From: Opitutaceae bacterium
Lineage (GTDB): Bacteria > Verrucomicrobiota > Verrucomicrobiia > Opitutales > Opitutaceae
Assembly: GCA_016711225.1 (NCBI GenBank)
Contig: JADJTK010000026.1
Location: forward strand, 20,402-84,401
Direction of reading: 5' to 3'
Length of the DNA: 64,000 nucleotides
Position numbers and translations under genes: made by a program. Shown here in pieces: positions 55,242 to 63,920 of the stretch. Under the pieces are notes generated by a model. It did not search any database and was not told the origin of the DNA. It saw nothing but the letters and a program-made list of their open reading frames with translations. Numbering within the stretch: position 1 is the stretch's first letter; each line of letters begins with the position of its first letter.

Positions 55242-56318
55242 ATGAACACACGCAGACTCCTCACCGCTCTCGGCCTCGCCACCGCGCTGGCCGGTGCCAC
55301 CCAACTGACGGCCGACACCGTAACCACCAAGGACGGCTCGACCATCCAGGGCAAAGTCCTCCACGTCTCCGGCGGCGTCGTTGAGATCGAAACCGCTTTT
55401 GCCGGCGTCCTCAAGGTCCAGCAGGCCAGCGTGATCAGCTTGGCCACCGATTCCCCGGTCTACCTGCGCTACCAGGGCGGCAACACCGTCCAGGGTGCGG
55501 TGTCCACCGCAGGCGGCGAAGTCCGCGTGGCCGGCCCCGGCGCCTGGGGCACCGGCACTGTAGACAAGGTCGAGTCGGTCTGGATCAACGACTCCGACAG
55601 TCCCGAGGCCAAGGCCGCCGCCGCCGCCAAGCGCACCTGGGCCTTCGAGGCGTCGGTCGATGTGATGGGCACCACCGGCAACAGCACCAGCATGGCCTCC
55701 GCCGTGGGCTTCGCCGCCACCCTGGCCGGCCCCGAGGACAAGCTCGCCTTTTACGCCGCCTACACCAAGGCCGAACAGGGCAAGGGTGCGGCCAAAACGA
55801 CCACATCCGACAGCGCCAAAGCCGGCGTCGACTACTCCGCTTACTTCACGCCCCGCGCGTCGTGGTATGTGCGCGAGGAGATCGGCACCGACAAGGTCAA
55901 GGACCTCGACTTCTACTCCAATTCCGCCGCCGGTCTCGGCTACGCGGTCATCCGCAAGGCCAACCAGGAACTCACCTTCCGCGCCGGTTTGGCCTATCGC
56001 TACGAGGCCTACAAGGACGACAATGATCCCACCACCCTGGGCAACGACAACCTCAGCACCGCCGCCCTCGACCTGGGCGTGGCGCACAGCTACACCGCCG
56101 CCACCTGGCGCATCGGCAACAAGGTGACCTTCATGCCCTCCCTGGAGGATTTCGCCAACTACCGCATCCAGCACGACTCCTTCCTCGAACTCCCGCTGGC
56201 CTCGACACAGTGGAAGGTCCGCGTCGGTGTGGCCAACGACTACAACAGCGAGCCGCAGCCCACCAAGAAGAAGCTCGATACGACCTACTACACCAAGTTC
56301 CTCCTGAGCTGGAAGTAA
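55242..56318 (+). CDS. DUF481-family outer-membrane barrel protein
   Basis: A 358-residue exported protein. A signal peptide (NTRRLLTALGLATALAGATQLTA) leads into a small domain of about 90 residues (TVTTKDGSTIQGKVLHVSGG, with a second copy-like VYLRYQGGNTVQGAVSTAGG) and then a DUF481 barrel (about 130-358). The barrel shows alternating strands (WAFEASVDVMGTTGNST, YREEIG-like turns, WKVRVGVANDYN) and ends in a final strand KFLLSWK. Family members are outer-membrane proteins of unknown or lipid-related role. A strong terminator follows. The start ATG at 55242 is well supported. Confidence 0.88.
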   Translation: MNTRRLLTALGLATALAGATQLTADTVTTKDGSTIQGKVLHVSGGVVEIETAFAGVLKVQQASVISLATDSPVYLRYQGGNTVQGAVSTAGGEVRVAGPGAWGTGTVDKVESVWINDSDSPEAKAAAAAKRTWAFEASVDVMGTTGNSTSMASAVGFAATLAGPEDKLAFYAAYTKAEQGKGAAKTTTSDSAKAGVDYSAYFTPRASWYVREEIGTDKVKDLDFYSNSAAGLGYAVIRKANQELTFRAGLAYRYEAYKDDNDPTTLGNDNLSTAALDLGVAHSYTAATWRIGNKVTFMPSLEDFANYRIQHDSFLELPLASTQWKVRVGVANDYNSEPQPTKKKLDTTYYTKFLLSWK

Positions 56319-56361
56319 TCGGCCGCCGGCGACACGCCGCGCGATCCGCTCCCCTCGCCTT

Positions 56362-56395
56362 GCGGCGGGCTCCCCCCGGAGCCCGCCGCTTTTTT
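56362..56395 (+). terminator. Strong rho-independent terminator
   Basis: GCGGCGGGCTCC pairs with GGAGCCCGCCGC around CCCC and is followed by six T residues, about 43 bases after the DUF481 stop. Confidence 0.93.
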
Positions 56396-56719
56396 GTGCC
56401 CGGGTCGCCGAGCGCGTCCCCCACCCCCGTCTGCCTCGCTCGTTGCCCGCCGCTGGCCCCTTGTCACTTGTTCCCTGTTACTTGTTCCTTCCACTTATCA
56501 CGGCTCCTTGTCACCACGTGCCATTGCCCCCTGGGCCCGCTCATCCTTGGTCTCTGGGTACTATACCCCGCCCGTCCTGCCGGCCCGCCTGCTCTTTCCC
56601 GTGTTCCACCAGCCAGGGTTTACGGCCGCCACCAGATTTGATGCATCAGCCCGGCGCCGCGCGGCGACAATCGGATTGCACCGCCCCGCCCACCGCCCGA
56701 GCCTCGGGTTCCCCTACCC
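56396..56719 (+). other. Leader region of the GntR/LacI chimera with a pyrimidine-rich tract
   Basis: These 324 bases hold a tract (about 56457-56530) made of degenerate TTGTCACTTGTTCC-like units, then GC-rich sequence up to the GTG start. Similar tracts lie at about 40625-40690 and 24505-24565. No gene is supported here. The promoter for the regulator is expected but not obvious. Confidence 0.45.
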
Positions 56720-58557
56720 GTGAAAACCAACGCCGTACTCCGCCCGGTCGACAAAGCTCTGGCCGGCTATGAGGCCCTCATCCGCGAAGCGGAAGGGCGT
56801 CGTGGCCACCCCTTCCCTACAGAGAAGATCCTCGCCTCCCAATGGGAGGTGAGCCAGGCCGCCGTCAACCGCGCCGCCCTGCGACTCATCGCCGCCGGTC
56901 GCCTGCGTCGCGAAGGCTACAAGCTGCTGCCGGTCGCCAGCACCGCCGTCTCCCTGGTGGGTGCCCGTCTGGCGGTGCTCTCCCACCGCGTCACCCGCTT
57001 CCCCGGCATCCCCGAGGAGGCCGCCCGCCGCGGCGTCCGCGTGGAGGAGTTCTTCTTCATCGGCCGCGACACCATGCGCAACGCCCTCCAGAAGGTGCTC
57101 CAGCACCGCTTCGACGGGGTGATCATGCGCATCACCGACAGCGGCTGGGAATGGGACAACGAAGCGGCCGAATTCGACCGGCTGCGTATCCCGTATGTCG
57201 TGGGCGAAGAATGCCTGCCCGGCCACAATCTCGCCGCCGAGGATCTGCGCGGCGCCGCCGCCCAACTCGTCTCCCATCTCATCGCCCAGGGCCACCGCGA
57301 GATCGCCTGCCTGTGCTCGCTGCGCCGGCTGCTGCGCTCGGCGGCCGTGCGCCAGGGCTACGAGGAGGCCTGCCTGCGCCAGGGCCTCACCTCCGCCGCC
57401 CGCAATGTCTTCGAGTGCACCGCCCACACCACGGAGGCCATCCGCAACGAGTTCCAGCGCATCCGTCGCGAACAACCGGCGACAAGCGCCGTCGTGCTCT
57501 TCGACACCGACCTGCTCAAGGGCTTCCTTGCCGCCATCCGCAAGGACGGCCTGCGCGTGCCCCGCGACATGTCCGTGGTGGTCATCGGCGACTCGGCCGA
57601 CGCCCGCACCGCCCAGCCGCCCATCACCTGCATCTCCTTCGACGCGCGCTGCACCGCCCACCTCGCCCTCGACCTCGCGTGCCAGCAGATCTTGGAGGTG
57701 CGCCGCATCGGCCGCCTGCCCGCCCGCCAGCGCCTGCGCCTGGAGGGCACCCTGCGCACCCGCGAGTCGGTCAAGGCCCTCGAGGCACCGCCGGCCGCCG
57801 GCGCCGACCATGCCGCCCGCGGCACCAACCGCCTCGCCCGGGTGTGGCCCCACGCCATCGAGCAGCGCCTGCGCGAGGCCGCCGAAACCTGGCAATGGCC
57901 GCACCGGCTCGTGGAAGCCGCCCCCCGGGACCCTTCCAACCGTTGGATCTGCGCCCCGTGGCCAACCGAGCCCTGCGCCGCCCGCACGGCTGGCTGGGCC
58001 ACCTGCCGCTGCTGCACGTGGGCACCGGCCTGTTGCGCATCCACGGGGTGGACTTCGACCTGATCGACGAGCGCGCCAACCGCGGACGCAGCGTGCTGGT
58101 GCTGCGCTCCAGCCGCTTCCCTCCAACCTCCCGCCGCTCCCTGCCTGACGAAGTCACCCTGGCCGTGGGCCGCAAGGTGCGCGCAGTCTATTTCCTGCAC
58201 GGTTGCGGCTACGCGGGCGAGCGCGTGCCCTTCGCCTGGTACGATTTCCGGTCGGAAGGTCGGCCGGTTGCCTCGTTGCCTTTGGTGGCCCGCGGCGTGG
58301 GTCCGGCGCACAGCCCCGACACCCCGCCGGCCAACATCCAGGACTGGTGGCCGGAGTTCCCGCAGTTCAATACCGACAACGTGCGGCATGTGACCGTCAC
58401 CGAGCACGGGGATCCCTTCGCCTACGAACGCTATCTCTACTCGCTGGAGTGGGTGAACCCGGCCCCCGAGGTGCCGCTCACCGAGATTCGGGTACGCTCC
58501 AACCCGATGGTCCCCACCACCCTGGGCCTGCTCGCCGTCACCCTCTTGCTAGCCTGA
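56720..58557 (+). pseudogene. GntR/LacI-type chimeric regulator with C-terminal beta-sandwich, one frameshift
   Basis: A regulator of about 611 residues once one base is restored. A GntR-type winged helix (about 12-70, PFPTEKILASQWEVSQAAVNRAALRL) is fused to a LacI/periplasmic-binding ligand domain (about 80-340, VVGEECLPGHN, GHREIACL, VVVIGDSADA). A third domain of about 200 residues (LDLRPVANRALRRPHGWLGH to LTEIRVRSNP) has a beta-sandwich, carbohydrate-binding look. The first two domains are in one frame, the third in another. The switch lies in a run of six C at 57921-57926: with seven C the frames join as EAAPPGPFQPLDLRPV. It starts with GTG. It is likely to control sugar genes. Confidence 0.82.
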
Positions 58558-58575
58558 GCCGGGGCGGCAAACGCC

Positions 58576-58714
58576 GAGCGCCCACCCGTGATCTTCAATC
58601 GGTGGGCGCTCCTCAATGGCCGGCGGTCGGCCACCCGTTGGTTGGCCACCAATCTCGGGTGCCCTTGGCTGCCCCCTGCACCATCCGAGGGGCCCGCCTC
58701 GAGTTGGGCACCCG
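58576..58714. repeat. Cluster of inverted repeats between convergent genes
   Basis: An 11-bp perfect hairpin, GAGCGCCCACC (58576-58586) and GGTGGGCGCTC (58601-58611), lies 19 bases after the regulator stop. Further right, CACCCG/CGGGTG and GGGTGCCC/GGGCACCC arms (the second at about 58658-58665 and 58707-58714) form more stems. No T run follows the first hairpin. It is probably a bidirectional transcript-end structure. Confidence 0.5.
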
Positions 58715-58777
58715 TTGGCCCAAACGCCACAGCGGGCGGCGCGCCTCTATGGCAGGTGGGGCCAACACGCGGGCGTC

Positions 58778-59875
58778 CTAAGCCGGCACCTTCGGGCGCG
58801 GCTGACGCGGGGGGAGCACGGAGTCGCGGTGCACGATCTCCACGGGAAACACGATCGACGAAGGGGCCTCCGGCACGGTCTGGTCCAAATGGGACTGGAT
58901 ACGCTCCAGCAGCGTCTCCACCGCCCGCATGGCCATGGCCCGGATCGGCTGGCGCACGGTGGTCAACTGCGGCACGGTGGTACGGGCGGCCAGCGTGTCG
59001 TCGAAGCCCACGATCGAAAGGTCACGCGGCACCACCAAGCCGGCCGCCGACAACGCCTCCAGCGCCCCGAGGGCGATGGCATCGCTGGCGCAGAAGACGG
59101 CGTCCGGCAGCGCCTGGCCGGCATGGCGCTGCAACCACGCCTGCATCACTTCACAACCGGCCACGGAGGAGAAACGACCGGCAACAAGCAGGTCCGGGTC
59201 GAAGGGGATCGACGCCGACTCCAGCGCCCGCCGATAGCCGCTGATGCGGCGCTCGGCCCCGACCAACCCCCGGTTGCCGGTGATGTGCAGGATCCGCCGA
59301 TGGCCCGCCGCGACCAGTTCGCGCACAATCTGGAAGGCCCCGGGCTCCTCGTCAGTATCGATGCCCACCACCCCGGGCAGCGGCCCGTTGGCGTGCATGG
59401 CCACCAACGGCGTATGCAGGGGCAGGTAACGCGCGGGGTCCTCACCCAAGATCGGCGCGATCAGGATGAGCCCGTCAATGCGCCCGTCGCAGAAACTGCC
59501 GATGCGCCCGGCATCCCGCTGCCAGTCGTGCAGGGCAAAGACGGTCGTAGTTTGGTTGTGCAGAGCGGCGCTGTGAATGACGCCGTTGAAGGCCTCGAGG
59601 AAATAGTGGTCGAACTCGCCGCCCTCGTTGATGACCGCCGCCACGCCGATGGTATTCATGCGCCGCTGGGCCAGCGCGCGGGCGGCCGCGTTGGGCCGAT
59701 ACTGCAGCTTGATCGCTGCCTCACGGATACGCGCGCGGGTCTCACGCGAGATGCGCGTGGAGGTGCGCGCGCCGTTGAGTACGGCGGACACCGCCATGGC
59801 GGACACACCGGCTTCGCGGCCGACATCGGCCAAGGTGGCCGGGCGATTGGAACGTTTTCGGGGGGCGGAGGGCAT
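58778..59875 (-). CDS. LacI-family transcriptional repressor
   Basis: A 365-residue regulator. The helix-turn-helix lies at about 13-60 (ATLADVGREAGVSAMAVSAVLNG, then IREAAIKLQYRPNAAARAL with the hinge). The ligand-binding core follows with family landmarks: MNTIGVAAVINEGGEFDHYF, DGLILIAPI, HRRILHITGNRG, PDAVFCASDAIALGALEAL and LSIVGFDDTLAARTTVPQLTTVRQP. The ligand is probably a sugar, as for most members. The operator and targets are unknown. It converges on the chimeric regulator. Confidence 0.93.
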   Translation of the reverse strand: MPSAPRKRSNRPATLADVGREAGVSAMAVSAVLNGARTSTRISRETRARIREAAIKLQYRPNAAARALAQRRMNTIGVAAVINEGGEFDHYFLEAFNGVIHSAALHNQTTTVFALHDWQRDAGRIGSFCDGRIDGLILIAPILGEDPARYLPLHTPLVAMHANGPLPGVVGIDTDEEPGAFQIVRELVAAGHRRILHITGNRGLVGAERRISGYRRALESASIPFDPDLLVAGRFSSVAGCEVMQAWLQRHAGQALPDAVFCASDAIALGALEALSAAGLVVPRDLSIVGFDDTLAARTTVPQLTTVRQPIRAMAMRAVETLLERIQSHLDQTVPEAPSSIVFPVEIVHRDSVLPPRQPRPKVPA

Positions 59876-60114
59876 GCGACAGATGGGGAAACGGACGAGG
59901 GCGACGCGTCACCACAGCGCAGCGATTTAGCGCCGGCAAGCCCGATCCCCACCGGAAGGCGACATGAGTGCGCTGGCACCCCGCCTACCGGGGCTCGCTT
60001 CGGCACCAGGCGGAAAAACGCCACGCCCGGTCCCATGTCGTGGCTACGCCCACCCGCCCAGCGACGCACCGCGCCTCCACTGGCCCCCCCCTTCGGAGCG
60101 AGCGGCCGGTCCAC

Positions 60115-62154
60115 TCACCCCGCCAACATCGTCGCAGGACGCAGCCCTCGGCTGGCCGCAGGCCGGCAGCGGGCCCCTTCCTGCTCGGTCTCGAAGAACT
60201 CCACCGCTCCGAGCAGTTGCCTCGCCTGGCCGGCGAGCTCCTCCGAAGAGGCGGCTAGCTGCTCGGAGGCCGAGGCGTTGCGCTGCACAACCTTGTCGAA
60301 CTCCTGCACGGCCTTGTTGACCTGACCGAGCCCGGCGGTCTGCTCGGTGCACGCGGCGGCGATCTCATGGACGAGCTCAGCTGTCTGGCGAATCTCGGGC
60401 ACAAGACGCCCGATCAACGCTCCGGCATCTTCGGCGATCTGCACCGAGGCCACGGAGCGCTAGCCTATCTCGACCGCCGCGGTGCGGCTGCGCTCGGCGA
60501 GCTTGCGTACCTCGGCGGCCACCACGGCGAAGCCCTTGCCATGCTCGCCGGCACGCGCCGCCTCGATCGCTGCATTGAGCGCCAGCAGATCGGTGCGCCG
60601 CGCGATTTCCTCGATCACCGAGATCTGCTGGGCGATCTCCTTCATCGCCGCGACGGTCCGGCCGACTGATCGCCCGGCGGCGGCGGCATCCCCCGCCACC
60701 TTGGTGGCAATAGTCTCGGTACGGCGGGCATTGTCGGCGTTCTGTTCCACCGACGCGCTGGACTGCTCCATCGAGGCGGAGATTTCCTCCACTCCCGCCG
60801 CCTGCTCGGAGGCGCCACTGGCGAGCCCCTGCGCCGTATCCGTCATTTCGGTAGAGCCGGAGGAGACATTCTCGGCTGCGCCGCGCACCTGCGCCACGAC
60901 CTCGCGCAACTTGGCGACCATCTTCTGCAGGGCCAGCCCCAGTGTGTCCTCGCTGGAGGCGAGCACGACTTCCTCGCGCAGGTCGCCCCCGCTTGATTTG
61001 CAGCGCCACATGTGCCTTCGCCTCGAGGGGCGCCGGCCATCGCGTTGGCCGCCCGGGAGAGCGCTCCGATCTCGTCGGTCGACTCCACGGGCACCCGCAC
61101 GGACAGATCACCCGCGGCGATCCGCCCGAATCCACGCACGAGCGCGTTGACCGGGCCCAGAATCGAGCGCGCGATGCGCCACGAGGCCAACAAGGTGAGC
61201 ACGAGAAGCGCGACGGTTGCCATACTCGAGAGGGCAAACTGCAGCCGCGCGGCGCGTTTGATGCGCTCTGCGCTCCGGGCGTAGTCGTCACCGAGCCGGT
61301 CTTCCACCTGCTTCATGCAATCGATGCGCCCGGTGCTGGCGTCAAACCACGTCTTGGGGTGACGCCGAACCTCCCCGGGCCGGCCTTTTCCAAGGCCACT
61401 TGGCGCAATTGTGCCACCGTGGCGACCGCCGGGCCCTGCACCGTATCCTCATTGAACCGCCGCTGCTCAGCTGTGGCGAAACTCTCAAAGACCCGCAGGT
61501 AGGTCATCTGCGCCGCGAGCACGGCTGAAGCGGCTGTAGGATTCGGGAGTAAAGGCGTCGGCGGCGAACACCCCGGTGAGGGTCGCCCGCTCGATGCCGG
61601 CCTGCTCCTTGGCCTGGAGGTAGTTCACATAGCAGGAAATGCCATTGCCGATGTCGGCATCCTTGCTCAAGTGCGACATTGCTACAACCACGTCGAGCAG
61701 CGCGGCGATGGTGCGAGTGTAGTAGCCAGCGAGTCCGGAGGCGACAGCGCGAGGGCGCTGATCGCGGCGCGCCGGTTGGCCAGGTCCTGCACCGCCCCTG
61801 CCCAACCCGGAGCTTGTCCTGGAAATCTGCGCCGAAACCCGAAGGATCAAAGACCCGAAGCAGCTCCTGCAACCTGACCAGGGCCGCATCGGTGGCGAGG
61901 CGTTGGTCCCGAAGCTCCACCGCAAAGACCGTTCCCTTGCTGCCGAGAAAACCGGCCGAGCGCCCACGCTCCCGCTGCAGCTCGTGGGCGGAAGCGCCGA
62001 TCTGCTGCAACACCGCAGAATTCTGCTCGAGCGCAACGTTGTCACGGAACAGCTGCCACCGGCCCAGGGACACCCACAGCCCGAAGAACGCCAGCCCCGC
62101 CAAGGGCAGCGCGATGAGGACGAGCAACTTGGCCGTGACGGAGAGGTTTCGCAT
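60115..62154 (-). pseudogene. NIT-domain methyl-accepting chemotaxis protein, multiply frameshifted
   Basis: The order of domains is intact but spread over several frames. The first (from the ATG at 62154) has a membrane helix and the NIT sensor start (NVALEQNSAVLQQIGASAHELQRERGRSAGFLGSKG). The second continues with GYYTRTIAALLDVVVAMSHL and NYLQAKEQAGIERA. The third carries YLRVFESFATAEQRRFNEDT. The fourth has a membrane helix and HAMP ([31 protein letters not shown]). The fifth is the signalling domain ([19 protein letters not shown] to [40 protein letters not shown]). A TAG at 60460-60462 splits its end; the frame then continues with IAAACTEQTAGLGQVNKAVQEFD. At least four shifts and one nonsense codon make it non-functional as read. 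It would be a nitrate/nitrite or other ligand chemoreceptor. Confidence 0.85.
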
Positions 62155-62486
62155 AGGAGCGTGGGGTCGAGGCAGCCACTGCAAAGTGAACGCACCGAAT
62201 CGGTCGACTCCCTCGCCGCTTCAGTCGCTTCGCCCCAAAAGCATGATCTGGATCAAGACTGGCCGGGGGTGCCCCGGCGGGATAGGTCAGGACTCCTGCC
62301 CACGTTCGGCAGGTAGAGCCGCGCGCGGTTGAGCCGCTGCGCCGCCAGGCCCCGTGCTCCACCGAGTTGCGCACCCGTGCGAACGTCGTGCCAGCGCCAG
62401 ATTCCCGGCGGCGCGAGCCGCAATCGAGGCCATCGCTGGCGGCACCGTCACCGGTCCGTCACGACTATCGATGCGGCGAATCCGCC
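62155..62486. other. Intergenic region
   Basis: These 332 bases lie upstream of the chemoreceptor. No supported gene is present; open frames are antisense-like or lack motifs. The promoter of the chemoreceptor would be here. Confidence 0.45.
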
Positions 62487-63104
62487 TCAGTGCCCCGGCC
62501 GCCGCGTTGTCCGGCCCCGGCCCCGGCCGCCGGGGGCCGCATACACCTCCAGAAACGCGCCCACCTCGCTCCGAACTAGGTCGCGATGCGTGAAGAGCGA
62601 GACATGATCCCCGCCCTCCACGGTACACACCCGCACACCGGGCAGCCGTGCCGCGAAAGCCGGGACATGGCGCGCATAGGGCACCACCCGGTCCGCCGTG
62701 CCGTGGACCACCAGCGTGGGGACGCGGAACTGCTCCAGCGGCGGCTCCGTCGTTTTCGTAATCCGGATATCGTTGGCGGTGCCGGCGATCCGCTCGGCCA
62801 TCCGATGAAAGGTACTGGCCAGCAGCGCGGTGTAGAGCGCCATGACCTCGGGGTTGTCGACCAGTCGCTGGCGCGCCGCGGGATCCGCGATGGCCCGCGA
62901 CAGCGCGAGCACCCGATACCCCGCCGGCACTGCGCACTGGGCCAGGATCAAGCCCTGGTCCCAGCCTCCCAAGCCCCCGTGTAGGGCCACCACCACCGGA
63001 CCGGCACCAAAGTCCGCGTATTCGACCGTTCCCGCCGCCGTCATGCCGTTCGTCGGAGCGATGGGCGCACAGGCCGGGGCTTCAAGGGTACCTGGCGATT
63101 CCAT
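62487..63104 (-). pseudogene. Alpha/beta hydrolase lacking the nucleophile elbow
   Basis: A frame of about 205 codons from the ATG at 63104. The N-terminal part has the oxyanion-region motif LHGGLGGWDQG. It then runs VPAGYRVLALSR directly into AIADPAARQRLVDN, which belongs to the later cap region. The C-terminal part has VPTLVVHGTADRVVPY (acid residue) and EGGDHVSLFTHRD (catalytic His). The GxSxG segment with the nucleophile Ser, normally about 40-100 residues after the oxyanion loop, is missing; the junction is near 62905. The frame is intact across it, so this is an in-frame deletion of about 80-100 residues. The product should not hydrolyse anything. Confidence 0.7.
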
Positions 63105-63291
63105 ACCGGGCCGAGCAAACCTCCACTCCGCCCTGCGGCAAGAGGGGGAGGCCAACACGGCTCCGCAGCGGGATGGACGGCGCAGCGCAGGGCGTGGACG
63201 GCGGAGCGGGGTGGGCCCCTTTTCGATCCCACAGCCTCGAGCAGAGCCCACACCCGAGTCCCCTCCCAGTAGTGGAGCCGGCCCGCGCACT

Positions 63292-63920
63292 TCAGGCGTC
63301 CAGCCGATCAAGCGCCTGCTTCAGGCAGCGCTCAAACTCCACATAGGCGTCAAGCTGCCGAAGCGGCGAGAAATCCCGAATCCGTTCGGCCACCAGACCA
63401 GCCGCGGCCGGGATTCGGAACTTCTTCAGCCGTCGTCCACCGAGATCCGATGCCGTGCGCAAGGCATCATGCAGAACCTCCTTCGGATCGGCCACCCGCT
63501 CAATGCCGCCAATCTTCGGCTAACCCCAACGCCATCGTTCCACGAGGATTTCCCGCCGCCTCGCGAATCGCATCTTCATCAATCAACAACCACGCTTCCA
63601 TCATCCGTACGGGAACAATCGGAACATGGGGTGGAGTCACCCCCTACAAAATCGATGGCCTGCCGAACCTCGCACCTTCGCACATCCGGAGGATCCTTAT
63701 CCGAGTCGCGGTGAACAAAGAGCAAATCGGCCGGATAAAGCGCACAGGCCACGCGAATCCGTTCCGCCAACCGGGCCCTGGCCGGTGGCAGCTCACTGGG
63801 GCGGACAAACTGCGCTTCCACCTCACGCACCCGCGCATCGGCGCGCAGTGCCCACCGCAGAATCGGCAACAACGCGATGTCCGAGGAGCCTTCGGAAACG
63901 AGCGTGAAGCGGATGTTCAT
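63292..63920 (-). pseudogene. TOPRIM-like protein (DUF4276/OLD-associated type) with two one-base insertions
   Basis: Reading three frames in turn gives one protein of about 208 residues: LVSEGSSDIALLPILRWALR, LLFVHRDSDKDPPDVRR, then (after removing one G from a run of five near 63648) IDFVGVTPPHVPIVPVRMMEAWLLIDEDAIREAAGNP as overlapping segments, then (after removing one G near 63527) LPKIGGIERVADPKEVLHDAL to the stop at 63292. The early Glu in SEGSSD and the DxD in HRDSDKD are TOPRIM-type metal ligands. Such proteins are often encoded beside an AAA/ABC-type ATPase. Its ATG overlaps the stop of the upstream gene as ATGA, which means translational coupling. Confidence 0.7.

Noticed and set aside
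62287..62937. A 216-codon minus-strand frame over the hydrolase end
   Set aside because: It is a shifted reading of the hydrolase pseudogene, Gly/Arg-rich and without homology.
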